Notes under the pieces: generated by a model
The model's input: only the letters and a program-made list of their open reading frames with translations
The model's database searches: none
What the model was told of the DNA's origin: nothing
Program-made: the position numbers and the translations under genes
Shown here: piece after piece, positions 24,203-32,767 of the stretch
Layout: the number at the start of each line of letters is the position of its first letter
Numbering within the stretch: the stretch's first letter is position 1
Assembly: GCA_025923995.1 (NCBI GenBank)
Contig: JAICEW010000017.1
Span: 1-37,318, forward strand
DNA length: 37,318 nucleotides
Origin: Vicinamibacteria bacterium
GTDB taxonomy: Bacteria; Acidobacteriota; Vicinamibacteria; Fen-336
Direction of reading: 5' to 3'

Positions 24203-25765
24203 GTGTTGTCGCGTTCCCTCCTCGTCGTGAGCCTCTCCTTGACGCTGTCGAGCCTCCTGGCCGCCCAGACGTCGAAGACCTGCACCGTCCAGGGCCCCAC
24301 CTCCACGCCCCCCGCCCTGGGGACGCGCGTGAGCGTGGGCGGGGTGGTGACGGCTGCCTACCGCGCCGGCTTCTTCCTGCAGGACCCGAACTGCGACGCG
24401 GACGCGGCCACCTCCGATGCGCTGTTCGTCGACGGGGCCGCGGGCGTCGGCGCGCCTCCGGTGGGCAACCGCGCGACGGTCACCGGGCGCGTGGCCAACG
24501 ACGGCGGGCTCACCACCATCGTGGCCGAGAGCGTGTCGGACGAAGGGCGCTACGCGGGCTCGGTCGAGGCGGTGCGCCTCAACCCCCCGGCCGACGCGGC
24601 CGCCGCGGCCGTCTACCTGGAGGCGCACGAGGGCATGCTCGTGTCGCTGGCCGCCTCGCGCGTGGTGGCGGCCACCGACGAGGCGGGCGTCGCGTACGTG
24701 ATGCCCGAGGCCAGCGGCGTCACGCGCCTGTACGCGGCGGACGCGGACGGGCGCAAGATGGGGCTCGTGGCTCCCGACGGCTGGTTCGCCGCGAACCAGA
24801 ACGACCGCGTCGCCGACGCGGCGGGAGCGCTGGCGCACACGCTGGACGGCTTCGCGGTCTGGCTGCGGTCCGGGCGCGCGCCCGCGGTGGAGTCCGGGCG
24901 CGGCGCACCGACTGCGGCGTCGCCCGCCCCGGCCGGCCAGACGAGCCTGGGGACCTACGACCTGGACGCGTTCTTCGACGGCGCGGACGACCCTGCCGTC
25001 GAGGACGCGTCCTCGGCCGCGCGCTATCCCGCGGAGCTGGCGGTTCGCGCGCAGTCGATCGCGCGCTACGTCGGCTCACCCGACGTGCTGGCGGTGCAGG
25101 AGGTCGAGAGCCTGGGCGCGCTCCAGGACCTGGCGGCGCAGCCCGAGCTGATCGCGGCCGGGTATCGCGCGGTCCTGGTCGACGGCGCCGACCCCCGCGG
25201 CCTGGACGTCGGCCTCCTGTATCGCGAGGGGCGCTTCGCCCTGCGCGCCTTCGAGGCCCGGCCCGCCGCGGGAGTGGCGGCGCGGGCGCCGCTGGTGGTC
25301 CAACTGCAATCCGTCGCGAGCGGCGAGCGCCTGACCGTGATCGCCTGCGACTTCGCGACCGCGGCGGACGGCCCCGAGGCGGCGGCGGTCCGCCTGGCCA
25401 TGGCCGACCACGTTCGCGCGCTCGTCGAGGAGGTGCGGCTGACCGAGCCGGGCGCCGGCATCGCGGTGACGGGGAACCTGAGGGACGTCGAGGACAGCGC
25501 GCCGCTGCAGCGGCTGACCGCGGGCCTGCTGCACAACCTGGGCGGCCGCCTGCCCGCCGACCGGCCCTACAGCGTGGTGGCGGCGGGCCTCTCGCTCGCG
25601 AGCGACTACGTGCTGCTCGACGACGCGCTGGCGGCGCGCGTCGTGGAGTCGCGCGTGCTGCACGTCAACGTCGACTGGGCGCACCCCGCGCCGGGCGCCG
25701 ACGCGGCCGCGACGCCGCGCGCCTCCGACCACGACCCGGTCGTGGCCCGCCTGAGGACCCCATGA
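24203..25765 (+). CDS. Extracellular nuclease-like protein (COG2374 type), EEP domain degenerate
   Basis: 520 residues. Signal peptide about 1-22. An OB-fold-like N-terminal domain (VSVGGVVTAAYRAGFFLQDP) is followed by an endonuclease/exonuclease/phosphatase domain from about 245, as in secreted COG2374 nucleases. Retained EEP landmarks are VLAVQEVES (metal-binding Glu), DPRGLDVGLLYR and the terminal SDHDPVVARLR. Several expected catalytic residues are replaced: the FN..N start reads YDLDAFF, the NHL/NHF His position reads CDF, and GDFN reads GNLR. It may therefore be inactive or altered. GTG 24203 is chosen from the promoter position. Its stop overlaps the PBP2 start by 4 bp. Confidence 0.78.
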   Translation: MLSRSLLVVSLSLTLSSLLAAQTSKTCTVQGPTSTPPALGTRVSVGGVVTAAYRAGFFLQDPNCDADAATSDALFVDGAAGVGAPPVGNRATVTGRVANDGGLTTIVAESVSDEGRYAGSVEAVRLNPPADAAAAAVYLEAHEGMLVSLAASRVVAATDEAGVAYVMPEASGVTRLYAADADGRKMGLVAPDGWFAANQNDRVADAAGALAHTLDGFAVWLRSGRAPAVESGRGAPTAASPAPAGQTSLGTYDLDAFFDGADDPAVEDASSAARYPAELAVRAQSIARYVGSPDVLAVQEVESLGALQDLAAQPELIAAGYRAVLVDGADPRGLDVGLLYREGRFALRAFEARPAAGVAARAPLVVQLQSVASGERLTVIACDFATAADGPEAAAVRLAMADHVRALVEEVRLTEPGAGIAVTGNLRDVEDSAPLQRLTAGLLHNLGGRLPADRPYSVVAAGLSLASDYVLLDDALAARVVESRVLHVNVDWAHPAPGADAAATPRASDHDPVVARLRTP

Positions 25766-27633
25766 GGATCTACGAGGACCTGCGCGGCCTCCAGCACCGC
25801 CTGTCCATCATCCAGGCCGCGATCGTCGTGGCCATGGGCCTGCTGGTCGCGTACTTCTGGCACCTGCAGGTGCTGCGCTTCAAGCACTACCGCGAGCTGG
25901 CGGAGAACAACCGCATCCGCTCGGTCGTGATCCCGGCCCCGCGCGGGGCCGTGTTCGACCGCAGCGGCCGCATCCTGGTGGAGAACCGCTCGTCGTTCAA
26001 CATCGTCATGACCGCCGAGCACAACGCGGACCTCCAGCGCAGCGTCGAGGGGCTGGCCAGGCTCCTGAACGTGCCCCTGGAGCAGGTGCGCGCGCGCATG
26101 GCCGGGCAGGGGCCGCGCTTCCGCTCGGTGGTGGTGAAGGCCGACGCGACCGAGGCGGACGTGGCGATCGTGGAGGCGCGGCGGCTGGAGTTCTCCGAGG
26201 CCACGGTCGAGGTGGTGCCCATGCGGTCCTACCCGCTGGGGGCCGGGGCCGCGCACAGCCTGGGCCGCGTGGGCGAGATCACGGACCGCCAGCTCCAGTC
26301 CGCTCTGTTCGAGGGGATCGATCCCGGGATCATGGTCGGCCAGGCGGGCATCGAGTACCAGCACAACCGCCTGCTGATGGGCCGCAACGGCCTGCGCCGC
26401 GTGATCGTCAACAGCCGCGGCGTCGAGGTGGACGAGGCCCAGCGCCTGGACCCGGTGGACGGCCCCATGGTCCACCTCACCATCGACCTGGACGTGCAGA
26501 CGGCGATGGAGGAGGCGATGCGCGGGCTCTCCGGGAGCGCGGTCGCACTCGAGCCGGAGACCGGCGAGGTGCTCGGCCTCGTCTCGAACCCCGCCTACGA
26601 CCCGAACCTGTTCGCGACCGGCATCGAGCCCGCGGTGTGGAGCAGCCTCATCCGCGACCCGGACACGCCGCTGGTCAACCGCGTCATCCAGGGCCAGTAC
26701 CCGGCGGGCAGCACGTTCAAGGTGGTGACGGCGCTGGCCGCGCTGCAGGAGGGCGTGATCACGCCGGGCACGTCGCACTTCTGCCCGGGCTACCTGAACG
26801 TGTACGGAACCATGCGGCGGTGCCACAAGGCGGGCGGCCACGGCTGGGTCAACCTGCGGCAGGCGATCGCGGGCTCGTGCAACGTGTACTTCTACCACGT
26901 GGGCGTGAAGCTCGAGATCGACCGCATCGCGCGCTACGCGACGCTGCTGGGCCTGGGACGTCCCACCGGCATCGACCTGCCCAACGAGATGGGCGGCCTC
27001 ATCCCCAGCACCGAGTGGAAGCGGCGCACGCAGAAGGCCGCCTGGTATCCGGGCGAGACCGTGTCGGTCGCGATCGGCCAGGGACAGGTGCTGGTCACGC
27101 CGATGCAGATGGCGCGCCTGGCGGCGGTGATCGCGAACGGCGGCCGGCTGGTGAAGCCGCACCTGCTGAAGTCGGTGCGCGGCGAGCCGGGGCTGGTGTC
27201 CGCCACCGAGCGGGTCGACCTGGGCCTCAAGCCGGCCGTGGTGCAGGCCGTGCGCGAGGGCATGATCTCCGTGGTCCAGGAGGGCACGGGACGGCGCACC
27301 AACCTGCAGGGGGTCATGGTGGCCGGCAAGACCGGCTCCTCGCAGGTCGTGACCCACGCGCGGCTGGAGCGGGACAAGGACGCGCACGAGCTGCAGCCGC
27401 ACGGCTGGTTCATCTGCTTCGCGCCGGTGGACAACCCGAGGATCGCGATGGCCATCCTGGTCGAGCACGGCCGCAGCGGCGGCGAGTCCGCGGTGCCGGT
27501 CGCGGCCAAGGTCCTCTCGCGCGTGTTCAAGGTGCCGATGCCGGGCGCGGTTCCGACGGTGCCCGAGCCGCCCACGCCCCTGGAGGCGCGCACCTCCGAG
27601 CAGCACGCGCGCATCGTCGTCCAGCCCGACTAG
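25762..27633 (+). CDS. mrdA: Penicillin-binding protein 2 (peptidoglycan transpeptidase)
   Basis: 623 residues, the usual PBP2 length. A short cytoplasmic N-terminus is followed by one membrane anchor at about 15-33 (IIQAAIVVAMGLLVAYFWHL). The dimerisation/pedestal region opens with APRGAVFDRSGRILVENR. The transpeptidase domain is intact, with S317 in AGSTFK (SxxK), SCN at 372-374 and KTG at 523-525. It cross-links lateral-wall peptidoglycan for rod elongation. ATG 25762 overlaps the nuclease-like stop (ATGA). Its usual partners, rodA and mreBCD, are not adjacent in this window. A beta-lactamase about 24 kb away is not obviously linked. Confidence 0.93.
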   Translation: MRIYEDLRGLQHRLSIIQAAIVVAMGLLVAYFWHLQVLRFKHYRELAENNRIRSVVIPAPRGAVFDRSGRILVENRSSFNIVMTAEHNADLQRSVEGLARLLNVPLEQVRARMAGQGPRFRSVVVKADATEADVAIVEARRLEFSEATVEVVPMRSYPLGAGAAHSLGRVGEITDRQLQSALFEGIDPGIMVGQAGIEYQHNRLLMGRNGLRRVIVNSRGVEVDEAQRLDPVDGPMVHLTIDLDVQTAMEEAMRGLSGSAVALEPETGEVLGLVSNPAYDPNLFATGIEPAVWSSLIRDPDTPLVNRVIQGQYPAGSTFKVVTALAALQEGVITPGTSHFCPGYLNVYGTMRRCHKAGGHGWVNLRQAIAGSCNVYFYHVGVKLEIDRIARYATLLGLGRPTGIDLPNEMGGLIPSTEWKRRTQKAAWYPGETVSVAIGQGQVLVTPMQMARLAAVIANGGRLVKPHLLKSVRGEPGLVSATERVDLGLKPAVVQAVREGMISVVQEGTGRRTNLQGVMVAGKTGSSQVVTHARLERDKDAHELQPHGWFICFAPVDNPRIAMAILVEHGRSGGESAVPVAAKVLSRVFKVPMPGAVPTVPEPPTPLEARTSEQHARIVVQPD

Positions 27634-27644
27634 CCGTCCCGCGG

Positions 27645-27658
27645 TCGGCTCGAGCCGA
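27645..27658. repeat. 14-bp perfect palindrome after mrdA
   Basis: TCGGCTCGAGCCGA starts 12 bp after the PBP2 stop. It can form a GC-rich stem, but no T tract follows on either strand, so calling it an intrinsic terminator would be speculative. Confidence 0.35.
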
Positions 27659-27683
27659 AATCCAAGCCGGTCGTGAGAGTCTG

Positions 27684-27705
27684 CTGATCTCTCCCTGATC
27701 TCTCC
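27684..27705 (+). promoter_or_regulatory. Tandem 11-bp direct repeats, possible operator
   Basis: CTGATCTCTCC occurs twice with no gap, 75-96 bp upstream of the metzincin ATG. An 11-bp period is the spacing at which OmpR/PhoB-type winged-helix proteins bind direct repeats. No convincing -35/-10 pair was identified nearby; a small inverted repeat (CGCGT/ACGCG) follows near 27728-27740. Confidence 0.4.
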
Positions 27706-27779
27706 GGCGGTCCCGCGACCCATTTTTCGCGTATCACGCGGGCCGTCGAGTGGGCGGCCCCCCTCCGAGGAGGCGATCG

Positions 27780-29495
27780 ATGCGCGTTCGTCCGCTGGCG
27801 ACGCTGGGCGTCGCCCTCACGACCCTCTCCACGCCGGCCCTGTGGGCCACCGGGACCTGGAACGGGCAGAACACCCTTCACGTGCCGACGTCCTGGTGCA
27901 TCGTGCAGGGCAGCCGGGCGCAGGCCGCGCCCAACGTCGCGGGCGACACCGCCACCGACGACCTGATCTGGCGGCGCCACGAGCGCCCGACCGACGCGAT
28001 CTACGCGAACCAGGCCGGCATCACGTTCCGCTCGGCCATCAACAACGCGTGGACCACGCTCGACTTCCCGATCATCGCCGACCCGAACACGACGCTGGGG
28101 GTGCAGGGCGACATGCGGGGCGAAAACGTCAACACCGGCCCCAGCCAGGTGGAGTTCAATGCCCTCATCAACTCCTGCGACACCGCCTACAACAACATCG
28201 GGCGGGCCGGAGTGGGCATCACCATGGTCAACGCCAACATGTTCCACGACGGGACCGGGGCCTACATCCTGATCGTCGGCTGGGGCGGCTGCAACGAGTT
28301 CCCGGCCGGCACCTGCTCCACGCCGTACGACGGGCGCGTGGTCCTGGTGGACAACGCGTTCCTGCACCCCGGCTCGCCCAACCTGAACTGGCCCAACGGC
28401 GGCGGCCCCTTCCCGGTCACCGACCCCATCGACATCGACGCCGGCCACGAGATGGGCCACGCGCTGTCGCTCGACCACGTCACCGACTCGACGAACATGA
28501 TGAACGCGATCCTCACCGACAACAGCGGGGACGGGACGATCGACAACACGGGGCTCACCGCGGCCCAGGTCACGGCGCTGCGCGCGAACGCGCTCAACGT
28601 GCCGGGCCTGGAGCAGGACCCGCCGGGCGTGATCGTTCCCGCACACGTCGTGGCCCACCGCGTCCCGGACAAGGTGGGCGAGGAGAGGCTCCCCGCCCAT
28701 CTCGACATCGCGTCGGTGCGCGCCTCGTTCGACGAGAAGAAGAAGGAGGTCGTGCTGACCAGCCAGCTCTTCGGCCTGCTGCCGGCCAAGGCCGCGGGAC
28801 CGACGTACTGGTTCCTGGTGGACCGCGACGGTCCGGCCAGCGGCGTCAGGCCCGAGCAGCTGGCGGAGCTGGGGCTGCCGGGCATGAAGTTCACGGGGGC
28901 CGACCTGGTGGCGCGGGCCGAGGTCCGCGGCAAGACCGTCCGCGGCGCGCTGTGGGCCTACCGGGAGGGAAAGCTCACGCAGGTCACGCAGGGCTTCACG
29001 TTCGAGCTGCAGACGCTCGTCATGCACCCGCTCTACGTCGCTCGCCCGAAGGGCGGGAAGCTGCTGGGCCCGGTGCCCACCCACAACCTGGTCGCGCTCC
29101 GCCTCTCGAACGAGCTCATGCGGGTCGAGATGGGCTCCACCTTCCGCATGCAGGCGACGGCGGGCGTGCGCGGCAAGCCCGCGGCCGACCTGCTCGAGGG
29201 CGAGGGCGGCAAGTTCGTGCTGGAGCGCCCGTCGTTCCCGCACTGCTTCCCCGCCAACGACGTGCCTCCGGGGGGCGCAGTGGACGTGAAGCTCGAGGGG
29301 CTGAAGCCCAGCGCGCCCATCCACGGCTTCCTGGGACCGCGGCTCGTCTTCCGTGGCGAGACGAACGCCGACGGCGGCGGCGTCATCCGGCTCGACATCC
29401 CGCGGGACACGACGTACGGCCTGCACCTGGTCACGGTCGGCATCGACAAGACCGCGCTCACGGCCGACTGCGTGGTCAACGTCGTCCAGAAGTAG
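27780..29495 (+). CDS. Secreted matrixin-like metzincin metalloprotease
   Basis: 571 residues with a signal peptide (about 1-23, ending LWA). The zinc motif is HEMGHALSLDH: H223, E224, H227 and H233, the metzincin HExxHxxGxxH pattern with Gly replaced by Ser in the usual Gly position. A downstream NMMNAI supplies the Met-turn. Before it lies an N-terminal pro/matrixin-like beta region with TFRSAINNAW. After about residue 290 a long region of beta-sandwich character has no family I recognise; it carries two late cysteines. ATG 27780 has GAGGAGG six bases upstream. The dihaem gene follows after 9 bp, probably in one operon. Confidence 0.82.
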   Translation: MRVRPLATLGVALTTLSTPALWATGTWNGQNTLHVPTSWCIVQGSRAQAAPNVAGDTATDDLIWRRHERPTDAIYANQAGITFRSAINNAWTTLDFPIIADPNTTLGVQGDMRGENVNTGPSQVEFNALINSCDTAYNNIGRAGVGITMVNANMFHDGTGAYILIVGWGGCNEFPAGTCSTPYDGRVVLVDNAFLHPGSPNLNWPNGGGPFPVTDPIDIDAGHEMGHALSLDHVTDSTNMMNAILTDNSGDGTIDNTGLTAAQVTALRANALNVPGLEQDPPGVIVPAHVVAHRVPDKVGEERLPAHLDIASVRASFDEKKKEVVLTSQLFGLLPAKAAGPTYWFLVDRDGPASGVRPEQLAELGLPGMKFTGADLVARAEVRGKTVRGALWAYREGKLTQVTQGFTFELQTLVMHPLYVARPKGGKLLGPVPTHNLVALRLSNELMRVEMGSTFRMQATAGVRGKPAADLLEGEGGKFVLERPSFPHCFPANDVPPGGAVDVKLEGLKPSAPIHGFLGPRLVFRGETNADGGGVIRLDIPRDTTYGLHLVTVGIDKTALTADCVVNVVQK

Positions 29496-29504
29496 GCCAC
29501 AGCC

Positions 29505-30953
29505 ATGCGTTGGCTGCTGGCCGCTCTCCTCCTGTCGGCCGCGGGCGAGAGGCCCGCGGTCGACGTCCACCTCGACCAGGCGGACATCGTGGCGGGACGC
29601 GTCGGCGCGCGGGCGCTGCTCGACCACGGGCAGCGCCTGTTCGACGCCCGGTTCAACCCGCTCGACGGGCAGGGGCGCCCGGGCACGACCGGCCACGGCG
29701 TGCCACGCAGCCCCACGCAGCCGCCGTTCAGCCGCGTGTCGGGCCCCGACGCCAACTCCTGCTCGGGTTGCCATTTCCAGCCGCGCTCGGGGGGCGCGGG
29801 CGACTTCGCCGTCAACGTGTTCACGCTGGGCCAGGAGGCCGACCCCGTCCTGGACACGCTCGACGCCGCGCGCACCAACGAGCGCAACACGCCGCCGATG
29901 ATGGGTGCGGGCCTGATCGAGCTGCTCGCTCGCGAGATGACCGGCGAGCTGATCGCGGCCCGCGAGGCGGCGCGGGCCGAGGCCCGCTCCACCGGGGCCG
30001 CGGCCCGGCGCCTCCTGCGCGCCAAGGGCGTGTCCTTCGGCGCGGTCACGGTCCAGCCGGACGGCCGCGTGGATCCGCGCGAGATCGAGGGCGTGGACTG
30101 GGACCTCGTGGTGCGCCCCTTCCACCAGAAGGGCGCCGTGGCGTCGCTGCGCGACTTCACCAACACGGCGCTCAACCAGCACCACGGCATCCAGACGTCG
30201 GAGCGGGCCGGGCCCGGCGTCGACCTGGACGGCGACGGCGTGAAGGACGAGCTGACCGTCGGCGACGTCACCGCGCTCGTCTTCTTCCAGGCGGCGCTCG
30301 ACACGCCGGGGCGAATGCTGCCGCGCGACCCGGACCGCCGGGCCGCCGCCGCGCGGGGAGAGAGCCAGTTCGAGGCCATCGGCTGCGCGCAGTGCCACCT
30401 GCCGGCGCTCGTCCTCGACGACGCGCGTTTCGTGGAGCCAGGGCCCTACAACCCGCGGGGCAACCTGCGGCGCGACGGCGCCACGCCCCTGGCCTCGATC
30501 GACCTGGCCCGCGAGGGCATCGGCCCGCGGCCGGAGCGCCTGCCCGACGGGCGCGTGGTGGTGCGCGCGTTCACGGACCTCAAGCGCCACGACCTCAACG
30601 ACGAGGAGCTCCGCCACTTCGCGAACGAGCGCGTCGCGCAGGGGACGCTGGCCGGGGTGCTGCAGAGCGGGTCGTTCACCGAGGTCCCCAAGGGGCGCCC
30701 CCGCACGCAGTTCCTCACGCGCCGGCTGTGGGACGCGGGCAACACCGACCCCTACGGCCACCGCGGCGACCTCACCACGTTGACCGAGGCGATCCACTTC
30801 CACGGCGGCGAGGCGCGCGCGTCACGGGACGCGTTCTTCGCGCAGCCCGAAGTGGACCAGGCGGCGGTGGTCGAGTTCCTGCGTAGCCTGCAGATCCTGC
30901 CCGCGGGCGCGACGGAGCTGACGATGACGGAGGCGGCGCGGGAGGTGCGCTAG
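29505..30953 (+). CDS. Di-haem oxidoreductase family cytochrome c (DUF1111-like)
   Basis: 482 residues, exported (short hydrophobic N-terminus 1-13). There are two c-type haem sites: CSGCH (86-90) and CAQCH (294-298). Recognisable family context includes NERNTPPMMGAGLIELL, KGAVASLRDFTNTALNQHHGIQ, LKRHDLNDEELRHF, FLTRRLWDAGNTDPYGHRGDLTTL and a terminal VEFLRSLQIL. This matches the di-haem oxidoreductase (DHOR/DUF1111) group, periplasmic proteins related to MauG-type peroxidases. The substrate is unknown. It follows the metzincin by 9 bp and converges with the DUF1501-like gene, with a 4-bp overlap of the stops. The start is ATG 29505 with only a weak ribosome-binding site. Confidence 0.88.
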   Translation: MRWLLAALLLSAAGERPAVDVHLDQADIVAGRVGARALLDHGQRLFDARFNPLDGQGRPGTTGHGVPRSPTQPPFSRVSGPDANSCSGCHFQPRSGGAGDFAVNVFTLGQEADPVLDTLDAARTNERNTPPMMGAGLIELLAREMTGELIAAREAARAEARSTGAAARRLLRAKGVSFGAVTVQPDGRVDPREIEGVDWDLVVRPFHQKGAVASLRDFTNTALNQHHGIQTSERAGPGVDLDGDGVKDELTVGDVTALVFFQAALDTPGRMLPRDPDRRAAAARGESQFEAIGCAQCHLPALVLDDARFVEPGPYNPRGNLRRDGATPLASIDLAREGIGPRPERLPDGRVVVRAFTDLKRHDLNDEELRHFANERVAQGTLAGVLQSGSFTEVPKGRPRTQFLTRRLWDAGNTDPYGHRGDLTTLTEAIHFHGGEARASRDAFFAQPEVDQAAVVEFLRSLQILPAGATELTMTEAAREVR

Positions 30954-32020
30954 CCGCGCCGTGCGTCCAGCGTGAGCTCCGGGTTCGGGTTGCGCCCGAA
31001 CGGGGCGTCCTTCACGCGCAGCACGTCGGCGACGTAGGCCCACAGCCCCTCGGGCGAAGGCGCGTGCTCGGACACCGAGCCGTCCGCGTGCTGCGGGCCC
31101 GCGGTGCCGGTCCGGACGTACGGCCCGATCACGGTGGCCGTCCCGCCCTTCTCGTGGTCCGACCGGGGCACGGTCCGGCTGAACTCCCCGGCCAGCACCG
31201 TCACCACGTTGCGCCGTGGCAGCGCCAGCACCCGATCGAGGAAGGTCGCGAGCGAGGGCGTGATGGGCGCCATCACGTCGCGCGAGGCCGCGCCCGTCTC
31301 GTCCTCGTGCGTGTCGAACTGCCTGTCCTTGCGCCCGGTGTACGCCGGCTGCGCGAAGATGACGCCCGTCCCTGCGTGGACCAGCATCTCGACCGCCGCG
31401 AACGTCGATCGCTGGTCCGCCACCGAGGTCGCGTCCCGCGGCACCCCGTACGCCGTGCGGATCTCGTCGGCGCTGCGGGCGCCGACGGCCCGCGTGGGCG
31501 GGCCGAGGTCGAGGACGCGCGTGAGGCTGGCTCCCCCTTCCGAAGGCGGATCGGACGCCACGCCGACCGGCAGGCCGATGTCGTTGACCACCGCGCAGCG
31601 CGGGGCCTCGAGCCCGTGCGGCATGAGCGCGGCCATCTGCAGCAGGCGGCTGCGCGGCCCTCCCTCGAGGACGGCGGCCCGCGCGTGGTCGTGCGGCCTC
31701 GTGATGCCGTGGCGGAAGTTGATCGAGGCCATGTGCGACAGGGCCGCGGCGGGCAGCGCACCGAAGGACGCCGCGTCCACGAACAGGCCGTTGCCGAGCG
31801 CACGGACGTTGTCGGAGCCCACGCCGAAGGCGCCGCTTCGAAGGAACGAGTCGGCGCTGTTGAAGAGGCCGGCGGGACCGCCGTTGAGCCAGAACACGAC
31901 CAGCGTCGGACGCTCCGCGGGCTCGCTCTCGCCCGCGGGCAGGGTCCGGCCCAGCGCCAGCGCGCCGGCGACCGCCGCGCCTCCCTTCAGGACCTGCCGG
32001 CGGCTCACTCGTGCTTTCAT
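30950..32020 (-). CDS. DUF1501-like TAT-exported protein
   Basis: 356 residues. A twin-arginine signal with SRRQVLKGG (R7, R8) and a following hydrophobic stretch implies folded export. The mature part has TLVVFWLNGGPAGLFNS, a HDHARAAVL segment, and VVTVLAGEFSRTVPRSDHEKGG. These match the GGPS, GEFGRTP and DHW-type marks of the DUF1501 (alkaline-phosphatase-like/sulfatase superfamily) proteins. Activity is unproven. ATG 32020 has AGGAGG upstream. It lies 105 bp downstream of the response regulator on the same strand, with two dyad sites in that gap, so it may be a target of that system. Confidence 0.78.
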   Translation of the reverse strand: MKARVSRRQVLKGGAAVAGALALGRTLPAGESEPAERPTLVVFWLNGGPAGLFNSADSFLRSGAFGVGSDNVRALGNGLFVDAASFGALPAAALSHMASINFRHGITRPHDHARAAVLEGGPRSRLLQMAALMPHGLEAPRCAVVNDIGLPVGVASDPPSEGGASLTRVLDLGPPTRAVGARSADEIRTAYGVPRDATSVADQRSTFAAVEMLVHAGTGVIFAQPAYTGRKDRQFDTHEDETGAASRDVMAPITPSLATFLDRVLALPRRNVVTVLAGEFSRTVPRSDHEKGGTATVIGPYVRTGTAGPQHADGSVSEHAPSPEGLWAYVADVLRVKDAPFGRNPNPELTLDARRG

Positions 32021-32052
32021 CGCGCCTCCTCCTTTGCCCCTGGAGGACGAAC

Positions 32053-32070
32053 CTACGGCGTGCGCCGTGT
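32053..32070. promoter_or_regulatory. 18-bp dyad, candidate response-regulator site 2
   Basis: CTACGGCG-TG-CGCCGTGT. The inner 6-bp arms are perfectly complementary around a central TG. Same architecture as the site at 32103-32120, exactly 50 bp away. Upstream of the DUF1501-like gene. Confidence 0.4.
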
Positions 32071-32102
32071 CGTCCGCATCGCCACCAGGGCGTAGGGCGC
32101 GG

Positions 32103-32120
32103 CTACGACTTGAGTCGTAG
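32103..32120. promoter_or_regulatory. 18-bp perfect dyad, candidate response-regulator site 1
   Basis: CTACGACT-TG-AGTCGTAG has perfect 8-bp arms. It lies 5 bp from the response regulator stop codon, upstream of the DUF1501-like gene. No T tract, so an operator is preferred over a terminator; a hairpin ending the two-component transcript cannot be excluded. Confidence 0.5.
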
Positions 32121-32125
32121 GCGCG

Positions 32126-32767
32126 TCAGATGAGGCCCGCCTCCAGCACGCGCAGGACCGCCTGGACGCGGTCGCGCACGCCGAGCTTGGAGAGGATGCT
32201 GGAGACGTGCACCTTCACCGTGCCCTCCGCCGTCCCCAGCGCGTCGCCGATCTCGCGGTTGCTGAACCCGCCCGCGACCATGCGCATGACCTCGGTCTCG
32301 CGCGGCGTGAGCGGCTCCAGCAGCACGGGCGCGGGTGGCACGCCGGACGCGGGCGCGCGCTGCACGCCGCGCAGGAGCTTCTCGGTGAGCGAGGGCTGGA
32401 AGAACGTCCCGCCCGCGGCCAGCGCCTGGATGGCGCGCGCCAGCGTGTCGACCGTGACGTCCTTCCGCAGATATCCGCGCGCGCCGGCCCGCAGCCCGGC
32501 CAGCAGCGCCTCGCGGTCGTCGAACGTCGTGAGCAGGAGGCAGGCCGGGCCCGCGCCGGCGAGCGCCTGGAGCACCTCGATCCCGCCGCGCCGCGGCATG
32601 CGCACGTCGAGCAGCCCCACGTCGACGGATCCGGCGCCCAGGCGTGCGAGGGCCTCCTCGCCGTCGATGGCCTCCGCGCAGACCTCCACCCCGGGGACCC
32701 GCTCCAGCAGCAGGCGGATGCCCTCGCGCACGAGCGTCTCGTCGTCCGCGACGAGGACGCGGATCAC
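32126..32767 (-). CDS. NarL/LuxR-type response regulator
   Basis: 213 residues. The receiver domain spans about 1-117, with the acidic pair in VADDE, phospho-acceptor D54 in GLLDVRMP, T80 in LLTTF and K102 in YLRKDV. A linker precedes a GerE/LuxR helix-turn-helix (about 150-213: LTPRETEVMRMVAGGFSNREIG and TVKVHVSSILSKLGV). It acts as a transcription factor when phosphorylated by the upstream kinase. It starts at GTG 32767, overlapping the kinase TGA by 4 bp. Candidate sites of 18 bp lie just downstream of it and upstream of the operon. Confidence 0.94.
   Translation of the reverse strand: MIRVLVADDETLVREGIRLLLERVPGVEVCAEAIDGEEALARLGAGSVDVGLLDVRMPRRGGIEVLQALAGAGPACLLLTTFDDREALLAGLRAGARGYLRKDVTVDTLARAIQALAAGGTFFQPSLTEKLLRGVQRAPASGVPPAPVLLEPLTPRETEVMRMVAGGFSNREIGDALGTAEGTVKVHVSSILSKLGVRDRVQAVLRVLEAGLI

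Noticed and set aside
27645-27658. Rho-independent terminator for mrdA
   Set aside because: The stem is present but no T tract follows, so it is listed only as a palindrome.
27630-30886. Frames of about 1000 codons antisense and out of frame to the metzincin and di-haem genes
   Set aside because: No motif, low-complexity composition, and complete overlap with two genes having HExxH and CXXCH motifs and good starts.
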